From assembly GCF_020860125.1 (NCBI RefSeq), contig NZ_JAJBUX010000106.1:1-31467 (forward strand): a stretch of 31,467 nucleotides of DNA, in the 5' to 3' direction. The stretch comes from Cloacibacillus sp. Its GTDB lineage: Bacteria; Synergistota; Synergistia; Synergistales; Synergistaceae. A program made the position numbers and the translations under genes. Below the pieces are notes generated by a model that saw only the letters and a list, made by a program, of their open reading frames with translations, searched no databases and was not told the origin of the DNA. Positions 1 to 6,596 of this stretch are shown in pieces (the stretch's first letter is position 1; the number at the start of each line of letters is the position of its first letter).

Positions 1-30
1 AGTGGTAGCCGGAAGGTCCGTTCACAAATG

Positions 31-158
31 TAAATCGGCGTTTATAAGCACGACTAACTTCATGACTGGGGGCTTGGCAATGCTCACCGCACTTTAGTGC
101 GCCTCCGCTTGCCAAGCCCCCAGTCATTTCGTTATTCGCACTTCTAAACGCCGATTTA
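31..158. repeat. Nested inverted-repeat element, copy 1
   Basis: An intergenic element of about 128 bp. Its outer arms are 31-58 and the complement of 131-158, agreeing at 24 of 28 positions and beginning TAAATCGGCGTTTA. Inside lies a perfect 19-bp inverted repeat (62-80 with 109-127), and at the centre the small hairpin GCAC/GTGC (89-100). The whole element could fold into one long cruciform or RNA hairpin. The same outer arm recurs at 4660-4687 and, inverted, at 28079-28106, so this is a dispersed family. It carries no coding sequence, so a MITE-like or REP-like repeat is the best description. Confidence 0.75.
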
Positions 159-228
159 TCTTCGATAGGGGAAAAGAGATAAACAGCGATTTATCTTCGA
201 GAGGGTAAAAGATAAATTATGATTTTGG
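153..228. repeat. Tandem units of GATTTATC/GATAAA, about 33-35 bp period
   Basis: GATTTATC occurs at 153 and 188 with a diverged copy at 221. GATAAA occurs at 178 and 211. The unit between them (TTCGA, a G-run, then AAAAGA) is repeated with few changes. The segment 178-195 has the form GATAAA-N6-TTTATC and is an imperfect palindrome. Related units at the same 33-bp spacing occur at 4362-4412, so this is a module of the dispersed repeat family. No gene was found in 1-451. Confidence 0.6.
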
Positions 229-232
229 TTTG

Positions 233-300
233 GTTTGTCATGCTGGGCTTGACCAGGTATCCAGTGTTGCGGGGTTTGTTTTTCCCGCATTTCGTGAGGC
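233..300. repeat. Dispersed repeat with GGGCTTGACC core, copy A
   Basis: On the complement this segment reads as ACAAACCCC, then a CTGGAT word, then GGTCAAGCCC and GCATGACA. It matches 4581-4647, which lies in the opposite orientation, with only scattered substitutions. The core is an imperfect palindrome around GTCAAG. Similar words are known as scattered intergenic repeats in many bacterial genomes. Translations across it produce the recurring but spurious protein word MPGLTRHP. Confidence 0.65.
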
Positions 301-395
301 AAACCCGGGGACGCTGGGCTCCGGCTCGGAGGCCGGAGCGACGGGACAGGGGCAGGCGCCGTCAAACAGGTGCTCCATGCGAAGAACCGCGCGCA

Positions 396-432
396 CAAAA
401 AATCAGGCCCGGGGCCGCGGCTCCGGGCCTGA
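396..432 (-). terminator. Intrinsic terminator of the FCD regulator gene
   Basis: The perfect 10-bp stem TCAGGCCCGG (403-412) pairs with 423-432, and the 10-nt loop can pair further. On the minus strand the stem is followed by a run of six T (complement of 397-402). It lies 20 nt past the stop of the regulator gene at 452, in the right orientation to end that transcript. Confidence 0.85.
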
Positions 433-451
433 CCGTATGGCGGCGTTTCGT

Positions 452-1165
452 TTATTTGGAGACGCTGTCGATAAGGTTCGCTATGTGCCTTTTCATCGTG
501 AGCTCGGCGAGCTCCGGGTCACGCGCCTCGACCGCTTCAAATATCCGGCGGTGCTCGCTGTTGTAGATATGCCCCGCGTCACGGCGTATCTTCTCAAAGA
601 CCCGCCCGTACTCCTCTTTCTTGCGCAGCAGCTCGACGATCGCCTCCAGTATCTGATTGTGGCTCGCCGCCGCTAGGGTGCGGTGGAATTCGTTGTCCAG
701 CGCCGATACGGGAGCGCCGCTCTTGGCGAGGCGCTCCTGCTCCTTCACGACGCCGCGAAGCTCCTCGATCTCCGCCGGCGTGGCGTTGAGCGCCGCGAGC
801 CGCGCGACGGTCGTCTCTACCGGCAGACGCGCCTCCAGCAGCTCCAGCAGGTAATTTTTATCGGTGTTCTCAAAGACGTCCAGAAAACCCTCCGTCCATT
901 TGTCGTGCCAGCGCATCTCCTCCAGTTCGCGCAGCCGCCTCTCTCCGTTGGCGGAGATCGTGCGCCCCTGATTACTCCTCTTCTCCGTGTAGCCCTCATA
1001 ATCCATATCGCGCAGAACGCGGCCTACCGTCGCTTCGGCCATGGAGAAGCCCTTCTTCTCCAGAAAGCGCTGCACCGAACCCGCGCCCGCGGGTTCGTTC
1101 GTCTCTTTGAGAAAGAGAAGTATGTTGTATATTACATTGTCGTGTGACTGTACCAAATCAAACAC
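452..1165 (-). CDS. GntR-like transcriptional regulator with FCD domain
   Basis: Probable one-component, DNA-binding, ligand-responsive regulator. The C-terminal two thirds look like the all-helical FCD ligand and dimerisation domain of the FadR/GntR group: the LLEARLPVE helix, then DNEFHRTLAAASHN, then EHRRIFEAVEARD and a final MKRHI helix. These histidines and acidic residues usually form the FCD metal or ligand site. The N-terminal 75 residues look like a winged helix (SVQRFLEKKGFSMAEATVGR) but not a textbook GntR head. The start is uncertain. The open frame extends to a TTG at 1213 without a clear ribosome-binding site. The GTG at 1165 has AAGGA seven bases upstream, gives 237 residues and is preferred. 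The upstream neighbour is the sensor gene on the same strand. Its target genes and effector are unknown. Confidence 0.8.
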   Translation of the reverse strand: MFDLVQSHDNVIYNILLFLKETNEPAGAGSVQRFLEKKGFSMAEATVGRVLRDMDYEGYTEKRSNQGRTISANGERRLRELEEMRWHDKWTEGFLDVFENTDKNYLLELLEARLPVETTVARLAALNATPAEIEELRGVVKEQERLAKSGAPVSALDNEFHRTLAAASHNQILEAIVELLRKKEEYGRVFEKIRRDAGHIYNSEHRRIFEAVEARDPELAELTMKRHIANLIDSVSK

Positions 1166-1220
1166 TCCTATATCCTTGATGCGCCCTTTGTCTGAAGGAC
1201 CGGAAACATCCAACTGTTAA

Positions 1221-1236
1221 TCATCAAAAGTGATGA
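1221..1236. promoter_or_regulatory. Candidate operator: perfect dyad TCATCA-N4-TGATGA
   Basis: A perfect 6-bp inverted repeat with a 4-bp spacer sits just upstream of the regulator gene and downstream of the HD-GYP gene. FCD-type GntR regulators commonly bind short dyads in their own promoters, so autoregulation is plausible. The assignment rests only on position and symmetry. Confidence 0.4.
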
Positions 1237-1288
1237 GTTAAGGATACCCAATATTTCATTTTATTTCAAGTCCATTCAGCCGTTTTCT

Positions 1289-4246
1289 TCAAGAATTATT
1301 TCCATCCTTCGCCTCATTCGACGGCTCACTGAATATTTTAAGCTCGCCGCTCCTCAAAAGTGCTGCCATCGCCGCGGCGATCGCGGGATCGAACTGCCGC
1401 CCGGAATTTTTTTCAATTTCGGAGATGATGTATTCGAGGCCGCACGCGGTTTTGTAGGTACGCGCGGTGGCCATAGCGTCAAGCGCGTCCGCGACGCAGA
1501 TGACGCGCGCGACGAGCGGGATATCCTCGCCTTTAAGCCCTTTGCTGTACCCTGTGCCGTCGTAGCGTTCATGATGATAGGCGGCGCCGTTTTTGATTTC
1601 GTCGATTATCGTGATGTTGCTGAGGATATTTCCTCCCTTGACCACGTGCCGCTTCATAATTTCAAACTCTTCGTCCGTCAGCCGCTCCGGCTTGTTGAGG
1701 ATGCTGTCCGGTATCCCAATCTTGCCGATGTCGTGAAGCAGCGCCGTGTAATAGAGGTTGTCGAGGTATTCTTTGGAAAAGCCCAGCTTCCGGCCAAGCG
1801 CGACGGAATATTTCGCGACGCGCGTAGAGTGGCCGCTTGTGTACGGGTCCTTGGCGTCGATGGTATCCGCGATCGCCGCGAAGGCCTGTGCCAGGATCGC
1901 GCGCAGCTCCTCCTGACGCCTTTCAAGTTTGAGGCTGCGCCGCCGGTAGTAATAGCGGGTGAGGAGGAATATCAGCGCCGCCAGCGAAAGGAAGAAGAGC
2001 ACGATCACCACGGGCTCCTCGTAGAAAGCCTTCTCTTTGATTATCGATATCTCAAGCGGCTTCTCGCTCGCGACGCCGTCGCCGTTAAGTCCGCTGAATA
2101 TGAGCGTGTAGGAGCCACCGGGCAGGTTCGTGTAGCTGATGTTGCTGATATCCTGCTGGTTGCCGGTATTAGTCTCGTCTTCAAAACCTTCGAGACGGTA
2201 TTCCCCGACGTTGTATCCGGGGTTCGTGAAGCTCAGCACGGCAAGGTCGACGGTGAGTCGTTTCGCCCCGCCAGGCATATCTATCCGTTTAGGGTTTTCG
2301 TAAACCGTACCGTCCACGATGATCTTGTTAACCACAAGCTTCGGACGGACGTTGTTCTTTTCAATCCGGTCGGGAACCACGGCGTAGAGGCCACTGGTGC
2401 TGCACAGGTAGAAGTTGCCGCGGCCGTCGAAGCTGTTCCATGAGTTTGGCGTCACCGTACTGCCAAGCCCCTCGCGGCGCATGAAGGAGGTCCAGTGCGC
2501 CTCCCTGCCCGCGAGCAGCTCTTTCCTGTCCGCCAGGTGTATACCCGTGTCGGCGATCAGCATCAGCCTGCCGCGCGGCCCGTTCTTTATATCAAAAATC
2601 CCGCTTGAGACGCGGACCGGGATTTTAAAAGAGCGCGCCTTGCCATCGCGGTCCATAAATGAAATGCCGTTGCCGGCGCTCACCCATATGCCGCCCTCCT
2701 CCGCGTCGTAGAGCATGCGGAGTATCACGTCCGCGCCGAGGCCGTCTGCCTTCGTGCAGTTCCTCATCACGCCGCCGCGCGTCACCGAGAAGATGCCGCC
2801 GCCGTCCGTGCCCAGATAGAGCGTCCCATCATCGCTCTCGCAGGCGGAGAGTATCGTAAGATTCGTCAGCCCCGATTCGCCGTCAAAGACCCGTATCACC
2901 TTCCCGTCGCGTATGATGGCCGCGCCGCTGTTGGTGCCGGCGACGATGTCGCCGTTAGCAAGCTCCATCGAGAGGCGCACCTTGTCGTCCGGCATCCCCT
3001 CGGCCCTGCGGTAGTGTTTTAATCCCCCGTCCGGAGAGACGCAGATCAGCCCCAGCTCCGAAAAGGTGCTTATCCATATCCGTCCGCGGGAATCGCGGAT
3101 GATATTGCGGACGCGCTTTCCGTGAAGCTCTTTCGTCAGTCCGTTTTCATGAAGCCGGAAATCGGCGTCGGCAATGTAAAGCCCGTCGTCTGTGCCGATA
3201 TAGAGAAGGCCGCCGACGGCAAGGGCGGCGTTAGTCACCGCGTGAGGCAGCTGCAGAGCGAAGTTTACATCCATGAATTTATTCTTCGTGAAGTACAGCA
3301 GCCCCTGACATGAGGAGGTGACCCAGAATCCCCCCTCATAGTCCTGAAATATCCTTTCGATAGAGCTGTCGAGCAGCGCCCCCTCGATCAGGCGGAAGTT
3401 TAGTTCTTTATCAAAGCGGCCGAGGCCGTTATCGGCGCAGAGCCACAGATAGCCGTCACGGTCTTCGTAAAGGTCGTTTATGCCCTCAAGTCCCGGCGTC
3501 GGGATATATTCGATATTACGCGCGGAGCCGTCCGCTCCGAGGGAGAGCATCCCCCCCTCGGAGAGCCCCACGAATATCCGCCCCGAAGAGTGGCGAATAA
3601 CACACTGCGCGGTGTGGTCCCTGAGCTCCGGCTGGGTTATCCGCCGGCGCAGCTCTCCGTCTTTCAGGACAAAGACCTCCCCCGCGCGCGTCACGCCCCA
3701 GATGCCTCCCTCTCCGTCGCATATGAGGTCAAGGACGAAGGCGGTGTCCATATCCCCGAGCGGGATGCGTTCCAGCCCATCCCGCGTCACGCGCCCAACG
3801 CCGCTTGCGGAGCCGAAATATATCGTTCCATCGCGCCCCTCGGTGACGGCGCGGATGGTGTTGAAACGTCCCTCGGGGTCTGGGATATGACGGAACTTGC
3901 CGCCCTCACCGCGGACAAAGATGCCGTTGTCGTTGGTGCCCACCCACAGCCGTCCGCCGCGGTCCTCATAGAGGGCGGTGGCGCTTTTGGCCGCGAAACC
4001 GCTGCGTCCGCCCGCGAAACGCAGGAAATCGGTGCAGTCGTAACGCAGGAGGCCGCTGTAGGAGGCGACCCAGACGTAACCGTCGGCGGTCTGGAATACG
4101 TCGTTCGCCTCGTCCGCCCCCAGACCGCTCCCTAAATTGAATAAAGTCTGCTTATATTCGGAAAGGAACACATGATCGGCACAGGCCTGCACCGGTGTCA
4201 ATAACAGTATAAAAAAGATTGCGGCCATCTGAAAAAATTTTCGCAT
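1289..4246 (-). CDS. Membrane sensor: periplasmic beta-propellers, Y_Y_Y domain and HD-GYP phosphodiesterase
   Basis: Probable transmembrane receptor that controls cyclic di-GMP breakdown. After a signal sequence (MRKFFQMAAIFFILLLTPVQA) come about fourteen repeats of the two-component-regulator propeller type, such as GYVWVASYSGLLRYD, GRLWVGTNDNGIF and GTLYLGTDGGGIF, enough for two seven-bladed propellers. A Y_Y_Y domain follows (about 660-733), then a membrane helix (about 745-765), a short coiled linker and a cytoplasmic HD-GYP domain with HDIGKIG near 836 and HHERYDGTGYSKGL near 893-906. The signature triplet is GYS rather than GYP. The propeller/Y_Y_Y head usually carries a histidine kinase or GGDEF output, so this pairing is less common. 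The start has GAGGT a few bases upstream. The ligand is unknown; polysaccharide-derived ligands are typical of this head in Bacteroides, which is only an analogy. Confidence 0.88.
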   Translation of the reverse strand: MRKFFQMAAIFFILLLTPVQACADHVFLSEYKQTLFNLGSGLGADEANDVFQTADGYVWVASYSGLLRYDCTDFLRFAGGRSGFAAKSATALYEDRGGRLWVGTNDNGIFVRGEGGKFRHIPDPEGRFNTIRAVTEGRDGTIYFGSASGVGRVTRDGLERIPLGDMDTAFVLDLICDGEGGIWGVTRAGEVFVLKDGELRRRITQPELRDHTAQCVIRHSSGRIFVGLSEGGMLSLGADGSARNIEYIPTPGLEGINDLYEDRDGYLWLCADNGLGRFDKELNFRLIEGALLDSSIERIFQDYEGGFWVTSSCQGLLYFTKNKFMDVNFALQLPHAVTNAALAVGGLLYIGTDDGLYIADADFRLHENGLTKELHGKRVRNIIRDSRGRIWISTFSELGLICVSPDGGLKHYRRAEGMPDDKVRLSMELANGDIVAGTNSGAAIIRDGKVIRVFDGESGLTNLTILSACESDDGTLYLGTDGGGIFSVTRGGVMRNCTKADGLGADVILRMLYDAEEGGIWVSAGNGISFMDRDGKARSFKIPVRVSSGIFDIKNGPRGRLMLIADTGIHLADRKELLAGREAHWTSFMRREGLGSTVTPNSWNSFDGRGNFYLCSTSGLYAVVPDRIEKNNVRPKLVVNKIIVDGTVYENPKRIDMPGGAKRLTVDLAVLSFTNPGYNVGEYRLEGFEDETNTGNQQDISNISYTNLPGGSYTLIFSGLNGDGVASEKPLEISIIKEKAFYEEPVVIVLFFLSLAALIFLLTRYYYRRRSLKLERRQEELRAILAQAFAAIADTIDAKDPYTSGHSTRVAKYSVALGRKLGFSKEYLDNLYYTALLHDIGKIGIPDSILNKPERLTDEEFEIMKRHVVKGGNILSNITIIDEIKNGAAYHHERYDGTGYSKGLKGEDIPLVARVICVADALDAMATARTYKTACGLEYIISEIEKNSGRQFDPAIAAAMAALLRSGELKIFSEPSNEAKDGNNS

Positions 4247-4361
4247 TCCCGCACCTCGGACAAAAGTATGTTAGGTTCAGACATTATAAGTGTTCGGAGG
4301 CATGCAAGTCTATCTAATTCGGGGAAAAACCGGGGCAAACGCATCGATAACGCTCAAAGGC

Positions 4362-4488
4362 GATAAATGACGATTTATCCACGATGTGGTAAATGATAAA
4401 TAGTGGTTTATCTTATGCTCTTGTAGCCTCCCTCTCTGAACAGAGGGCGCCTTTAAGGGCAAAGTAAAAAGATAAACTGCAATTTATT
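4362..4488. repeat. GATAAA-N6-TTTATC palindromic units
   Basis: GATAAA-N6-TTTATC occurs at 4362-4379 and 4395-4412, exactly 33 bp apart, with a degenerate third copy at 4471-4488. The units resemble 153-228 in both sequence and spacing. The stretch 4247-4840 holds no convincing gene and is made mostly of such repeat modules. Confidence 0.6.
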
Positions 4489-4580
4489 ATCCGTCCTGCC
4501 TATCGAAGCCAGACTGCCATTTGCCCTTGATTTGTCGCACCAACCTCCGAGCCGGTGTCCAACGGCGTCGCCCTGGTTTT

Positions 4581-4647
4581 CCACGCCTCGTAAGGCAAAA
4601 ACAAAACCCCACGACGCTGGATGCCGGGTCAAGCCCGGCATCACAAA
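4581..4647. repeat. Dispersed repeat with GGTCAAGCCC core, copy B
   Basis: Second copy of the module at 233-300, in the opposite orientation. The centre GCCGGG-TCAA-GCCCGGC is an imperfect palindrome with GATGCC/GGCATC flanks. The surrounding AAAACAAA words are shared between the two copies. Confidence 0.65.
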
Positions 4648-4659
4648 CAAAAACAAAGG

Positions 4660-4687
4660 TAAATCGGCGTTTATACGCGCGGCTGAC
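4660..4687. repeat. 28-bp repeat arm TAAATCGGCGTTTATA...
   Basis: This matches the complement of 28079-28106 at 27 of 28 positions and resembles the outer arms of the 31-158 element. It appears as a single arm without an evident partner nearby, so it may be a solo end or the remnant of a larger element. Confidence 0.65.
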
Positions 4688-4840
4688 TTTGTAACAACGC
4701 CAACTATGACGCCGCCGAACAACGCGGGCAGGGGCGTGAGAGATTCATGTTCTCCCCGAAATCTCGCCGGGCGCACATTTGTTTATATCATTATTGCAGG
4801 ATTCTTTATATAATTAGGATGAATCTATGGAGAGGACGAT

Positions 4841-6334
4841 GTGCCAATGAGACGCGGCTTTTTTACAATTTTTCTGTTCTTATGCCTCCTCTGCGCCCCC
4901 GTGCGCGCCGAAGCGGTAAAGCTCTCCATCGAGATACCATCCGTGTACGAGACGGTGCTTGAATCGGGGCGCGACTTTTATGTGGCCGGGCGCATCGACC
5001 GCGAGGGGATATCTCCCGCCGAACTGCCCATCGACATCCGCGTGGAGGTGGCGGAGGCCGGACTGATGCGTGACGGCATAAGGATACCGCTGCGCACCGT
5101 TGAAAGCCACGTCGACAAAATAAGCGGCCTCACGCCGCGCCGTGATATCTGGTTCCGTTACGAGGGGAAAGCTCCATGGACGAAGCTCTCTCCCGAGGAG
5201 CTGATGGCTTCGCCGCCGCCGGATCTCGTCTACCGTCACGGCGACCCGCAGTCCTTCTACGACCCCCGGCTCAAGGCGGCGGTGACGGAAGAGGGTTACG
5301 CCGCGCTGATACAGGGCGGCAATACAAAGGATTTTGACAGCGACTATAAAAAGTTATACCAGGACGATCTCGAATGGAAGTATTACCGCGTCACCGTCTA
5401 CGCGATATCCGGGAGCCGGGTCCTCGCGGAGCGTTATGTCGACGTGATGCTCGGCTCCGTGCCGGACAAGATGCTCGCGCGTTTCTCTCCGCCCGCCCAT
5501 ATGAAAAAGGTGACGGAGTTCGCCGCCGCCAGAGGCTACCGGATATACGGAGACCCATTCCCCGGCTACTGGTTCCGCGGACTTCCCGGGGCCTATGAGA
5601 TTCCGCTGCGCTGGCGGTTCAACGACGCGCTGGAATATAACTCCGGCAGGATCCACGCCGTGCTCTATAACATACCGGAAAAGCGCAGCGCCTCGCAGGA
5701 GGTGGAGTTGGGGCGCATCGCCTTTGAGGGGCGGTTGTTCCGCGGCGACGAGGTATGGTTCTACTGTTACGACACCGGCGAGCCCTCGCTGAAATATGCC
5801 GCCTGGGACGGCGAGCATGTGAAGGATGGAAAGATCACAAAGCTCGACGAGGGAGAACGGCTGCGCTTCACGCGCGCGGAGATAGGCGCGCGTCCGGAGA
5901 AATATTTCCCCACGCGGAACGCGGGAGAGGTCGATTGGAACGTATACGATTCCGTGGCGGCGGCCCCCGGTCTGCCGGTGACCCTCTACGGGGTGGTGCC
6001 GCCGATCCAGCCGCCGCTCTCGGAGGTGGAACAAAATGACGACGGCACCTACACGATCAAAGACCGCATCGCCAGGATACGCTACCGTCTGGAGGAAAAG
6101 AGCACGGGCGAGGTGATCCAAAAAGATTTTCCCACCGGCCTCGAACGCTATTATGACCCGCAGGACGAAAAATGGGCCTCACCGTCGATCTATGAGTTCC
6201 GCCACACAATAACGGTGCCGGGCGGCGGGAAAAAACGGCTCTACACCGTTACCACCGAGGCCTTCGACAGCCGAGGGGAACCGGTCGGCGGCGCGGAGAC
6301 GATGTTTTATCTGTGGATACGGCCGGAGAAATAA
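4841..6334 (+). CDS. Secreted protein of unknown function (497 aa)
   Basis: Function not recognised. It starts with a clear signal peptide (RRGFFTIFLFLCLLCAPVRA, cleavage near residue 24), so it should be exported. The mature part is rich in aromatic and charged residues, with beta-rich stretches and no membrane helix, cysteine pair or catalytic motif that I can name. Two starts are possible: GTG at 4841, five bases after GAGG (4832-4835), and an in-frame ATG at 4847. The difference is two residues. The stop lies 11 bases before the -35 box of the met operon, so it is transcribed separately. It is intact and uses codons like its neighbours. It may be a lineage-specific envelope protein; nothing here identifies a partner. 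Confidence 0.8.
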   Translation: MPMRRGFFTIFLFLCLLCAPVRAEAVKLSIEIPSVYETVLESGRDFYVAGRIDREGISPAELPIDIRVEVAEAGLMRDGIRIPLRTVESHVDKISGLTPRRDIWFRYEGKAPWTKLSPEELMASPPPDLVYRHGDPQSFYDPRLKAAVTEEGYAALIQGGNTKDFDSDYKKLYQDDLEWKYYRVTVYAISGSRVLAERYVDVMLGSVPDKMLARFSPPAHMKKVTEFAAARGYRIYGDPFPGYWFRGLPGAYEIPLRWRFNDALEYNSGRIHAVLYNIPEKRSASQEVELGRIAFEGRLFRGDEVWFYCYDTGEPSLKYAAWDGEHVKDGKITKLDEGERLRFTRAEIGARPEKYFPTRNAGEVDWNVYDSVAAAPGLPVTLYGVVPPIQPPLSEVEQNDDGTYTIKDRIARIRYRLEEKSTGEVIQKDFPTGLERYYDPQDEKWASPSIYEFRHTITVPGGGKKRLYTVTTEAFDSRGEPVGGAETMFYLWIRPEK

Positions 6335-6344
6335 TTCGACGGGG

Positions 6345-6373
6345 TTGACAATCGCCCCATTCATTACTACAAT
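6345..6373 (+). promoter_or_regulatory. Consensus sigma-70 promoter of the met operon
   Basis: TTGACA (6345-6350), a 17-bp spacer and TACAAT (6368-6373) form a near-perfect housekeeping promoter. Transcription should start near 6380, leaving a leader of about 25 nt before the leader ORF. GGGG/CCCC arms (6341-6344 and 6355-6358) flank the -35 box and could be fortuitous. A promoter this strong suggests that control is exerted downstream, at the attenuator. Confidence 0.9.
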
Positions 6374-6404
6374 GTTGCCCATATTTGGAGAAGGAGGAGC
6401 AGAC

Positions 6405-6491
6405 ATGAGATCTAGTACAGGTTACTTTACCAACAACATGATGATGTGCATGTACACGAAGGGCTCCTCTTGTGATTTACTGGACGCCTAG
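6405..6491 (+). CDS. Met-rich leader peptide (28 aa) of the metNIQ operon
   Basis: A 28-codon ORF with an excellent ribosome-binding site: GGAGG (6393-6397), seven bases before ATG at 6405. It ends at TAG 6489-6491, 22 bases before the terminator stem. Residues 12-16 read MMMCM (codons ATG ATG ATG TGC ATG, 6438-6452), a very high local density of a rare residue. A second Cys lies at residue 23. No signal peptide or membrane segment is seen, and its product probably has no function of its own. Its place between a strong promoter and an intrinsic terminator just before a methionine transporter makes it a textbook candidate for a leader peptide whose translation rate senses charged Met-tRNA, possibly cysteine as well. 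Confidence 0.82.
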   Translation: MRSSTGYFTNNMMMCMYTKGSSCDLLDA

Positions 6492-6513
6492 AGCGCCGCG
6501 CGCGTAAAATCAT

Positions 6514-6545
6514 AAGACCGGGCCTTGAGGGCTCGGTCTTTTTTT
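6514..6545 (+). terminator. Intrinsic terminator upstream of metN (attenuator terminator)
   Basis: The stem 6514-6525 pairs with 6529-6540 over 12 bp, including two G-U pairs, with a 3-nt loop. It is followed by an unbroken run of seven T (6539-6545). It stands between the leader ORF and metN with no other gene between, so it must be read through for the transporter to be made. Confidence 0.9.
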
Positions 6546-6596
6546 GTGAAGAAGAAGTTTTATAAAATCAAGATTTTGTGCGAAGGATGGATCTGT

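Larger units (their letters stand above)
6380..6545 (+). promoter_or_regulatory. Candidate methionine-responsive transcription attenuator (leader RNA of metNIQ)
   Basis: Four RNA segments can be drawn. Segment 1 is AGGAGGAGC (6392-6400, the leader Shine-Dalgarno). Segment 2 is GGGCUCCUCUU (6461-6471), eight bases after the last Met codon of the leader. Segment 3 is the terminator 5' arm (6514-6525). Segment 4 is the terminator 3' arm GGGCUCGGUCUU (6529-6540). Segments 2 and 4 are near copies. Segment 2 can pair with 3 in ten base pairs (two of them G-U) around a one-by-two internal loop. It can also pair with 1 in nine base pairs (one G-U). In the inferred model, a ribosome slowed at the Met codons leaves 2 free to pair with 3, so transcription reads into metN. 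With ample charged initiator-independent Met-tRNA, 3:4 forms and transcription stops. No SAM riboswitch or T-box core was recognised here. Confidence 0.7.

Noticed and set aside
219..676. Overlapping open frames on the plus strand across the first repeat mosaic
   Set aside because: They cover repeats, the terminator and the antisense of the FCD gene, have no ribosome-binding site, and encode arginine-rich low-complexity text.
4453..4776. Open frame on the minus strand encoding the word VMPGLTRHP
   Set aside because: It is the translation of the dispersed GTCAAG repeat, a well-known source of false proteins; no ribosome-binding site or conserved domain.
6380..6596. SAM riboswitch or T-box in the metN leader
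   Set aside because: The leader is short, is occupied by a good ORF, and lacks the conserved cores of SAM riboswitches and the T-box sequence near the terminator.
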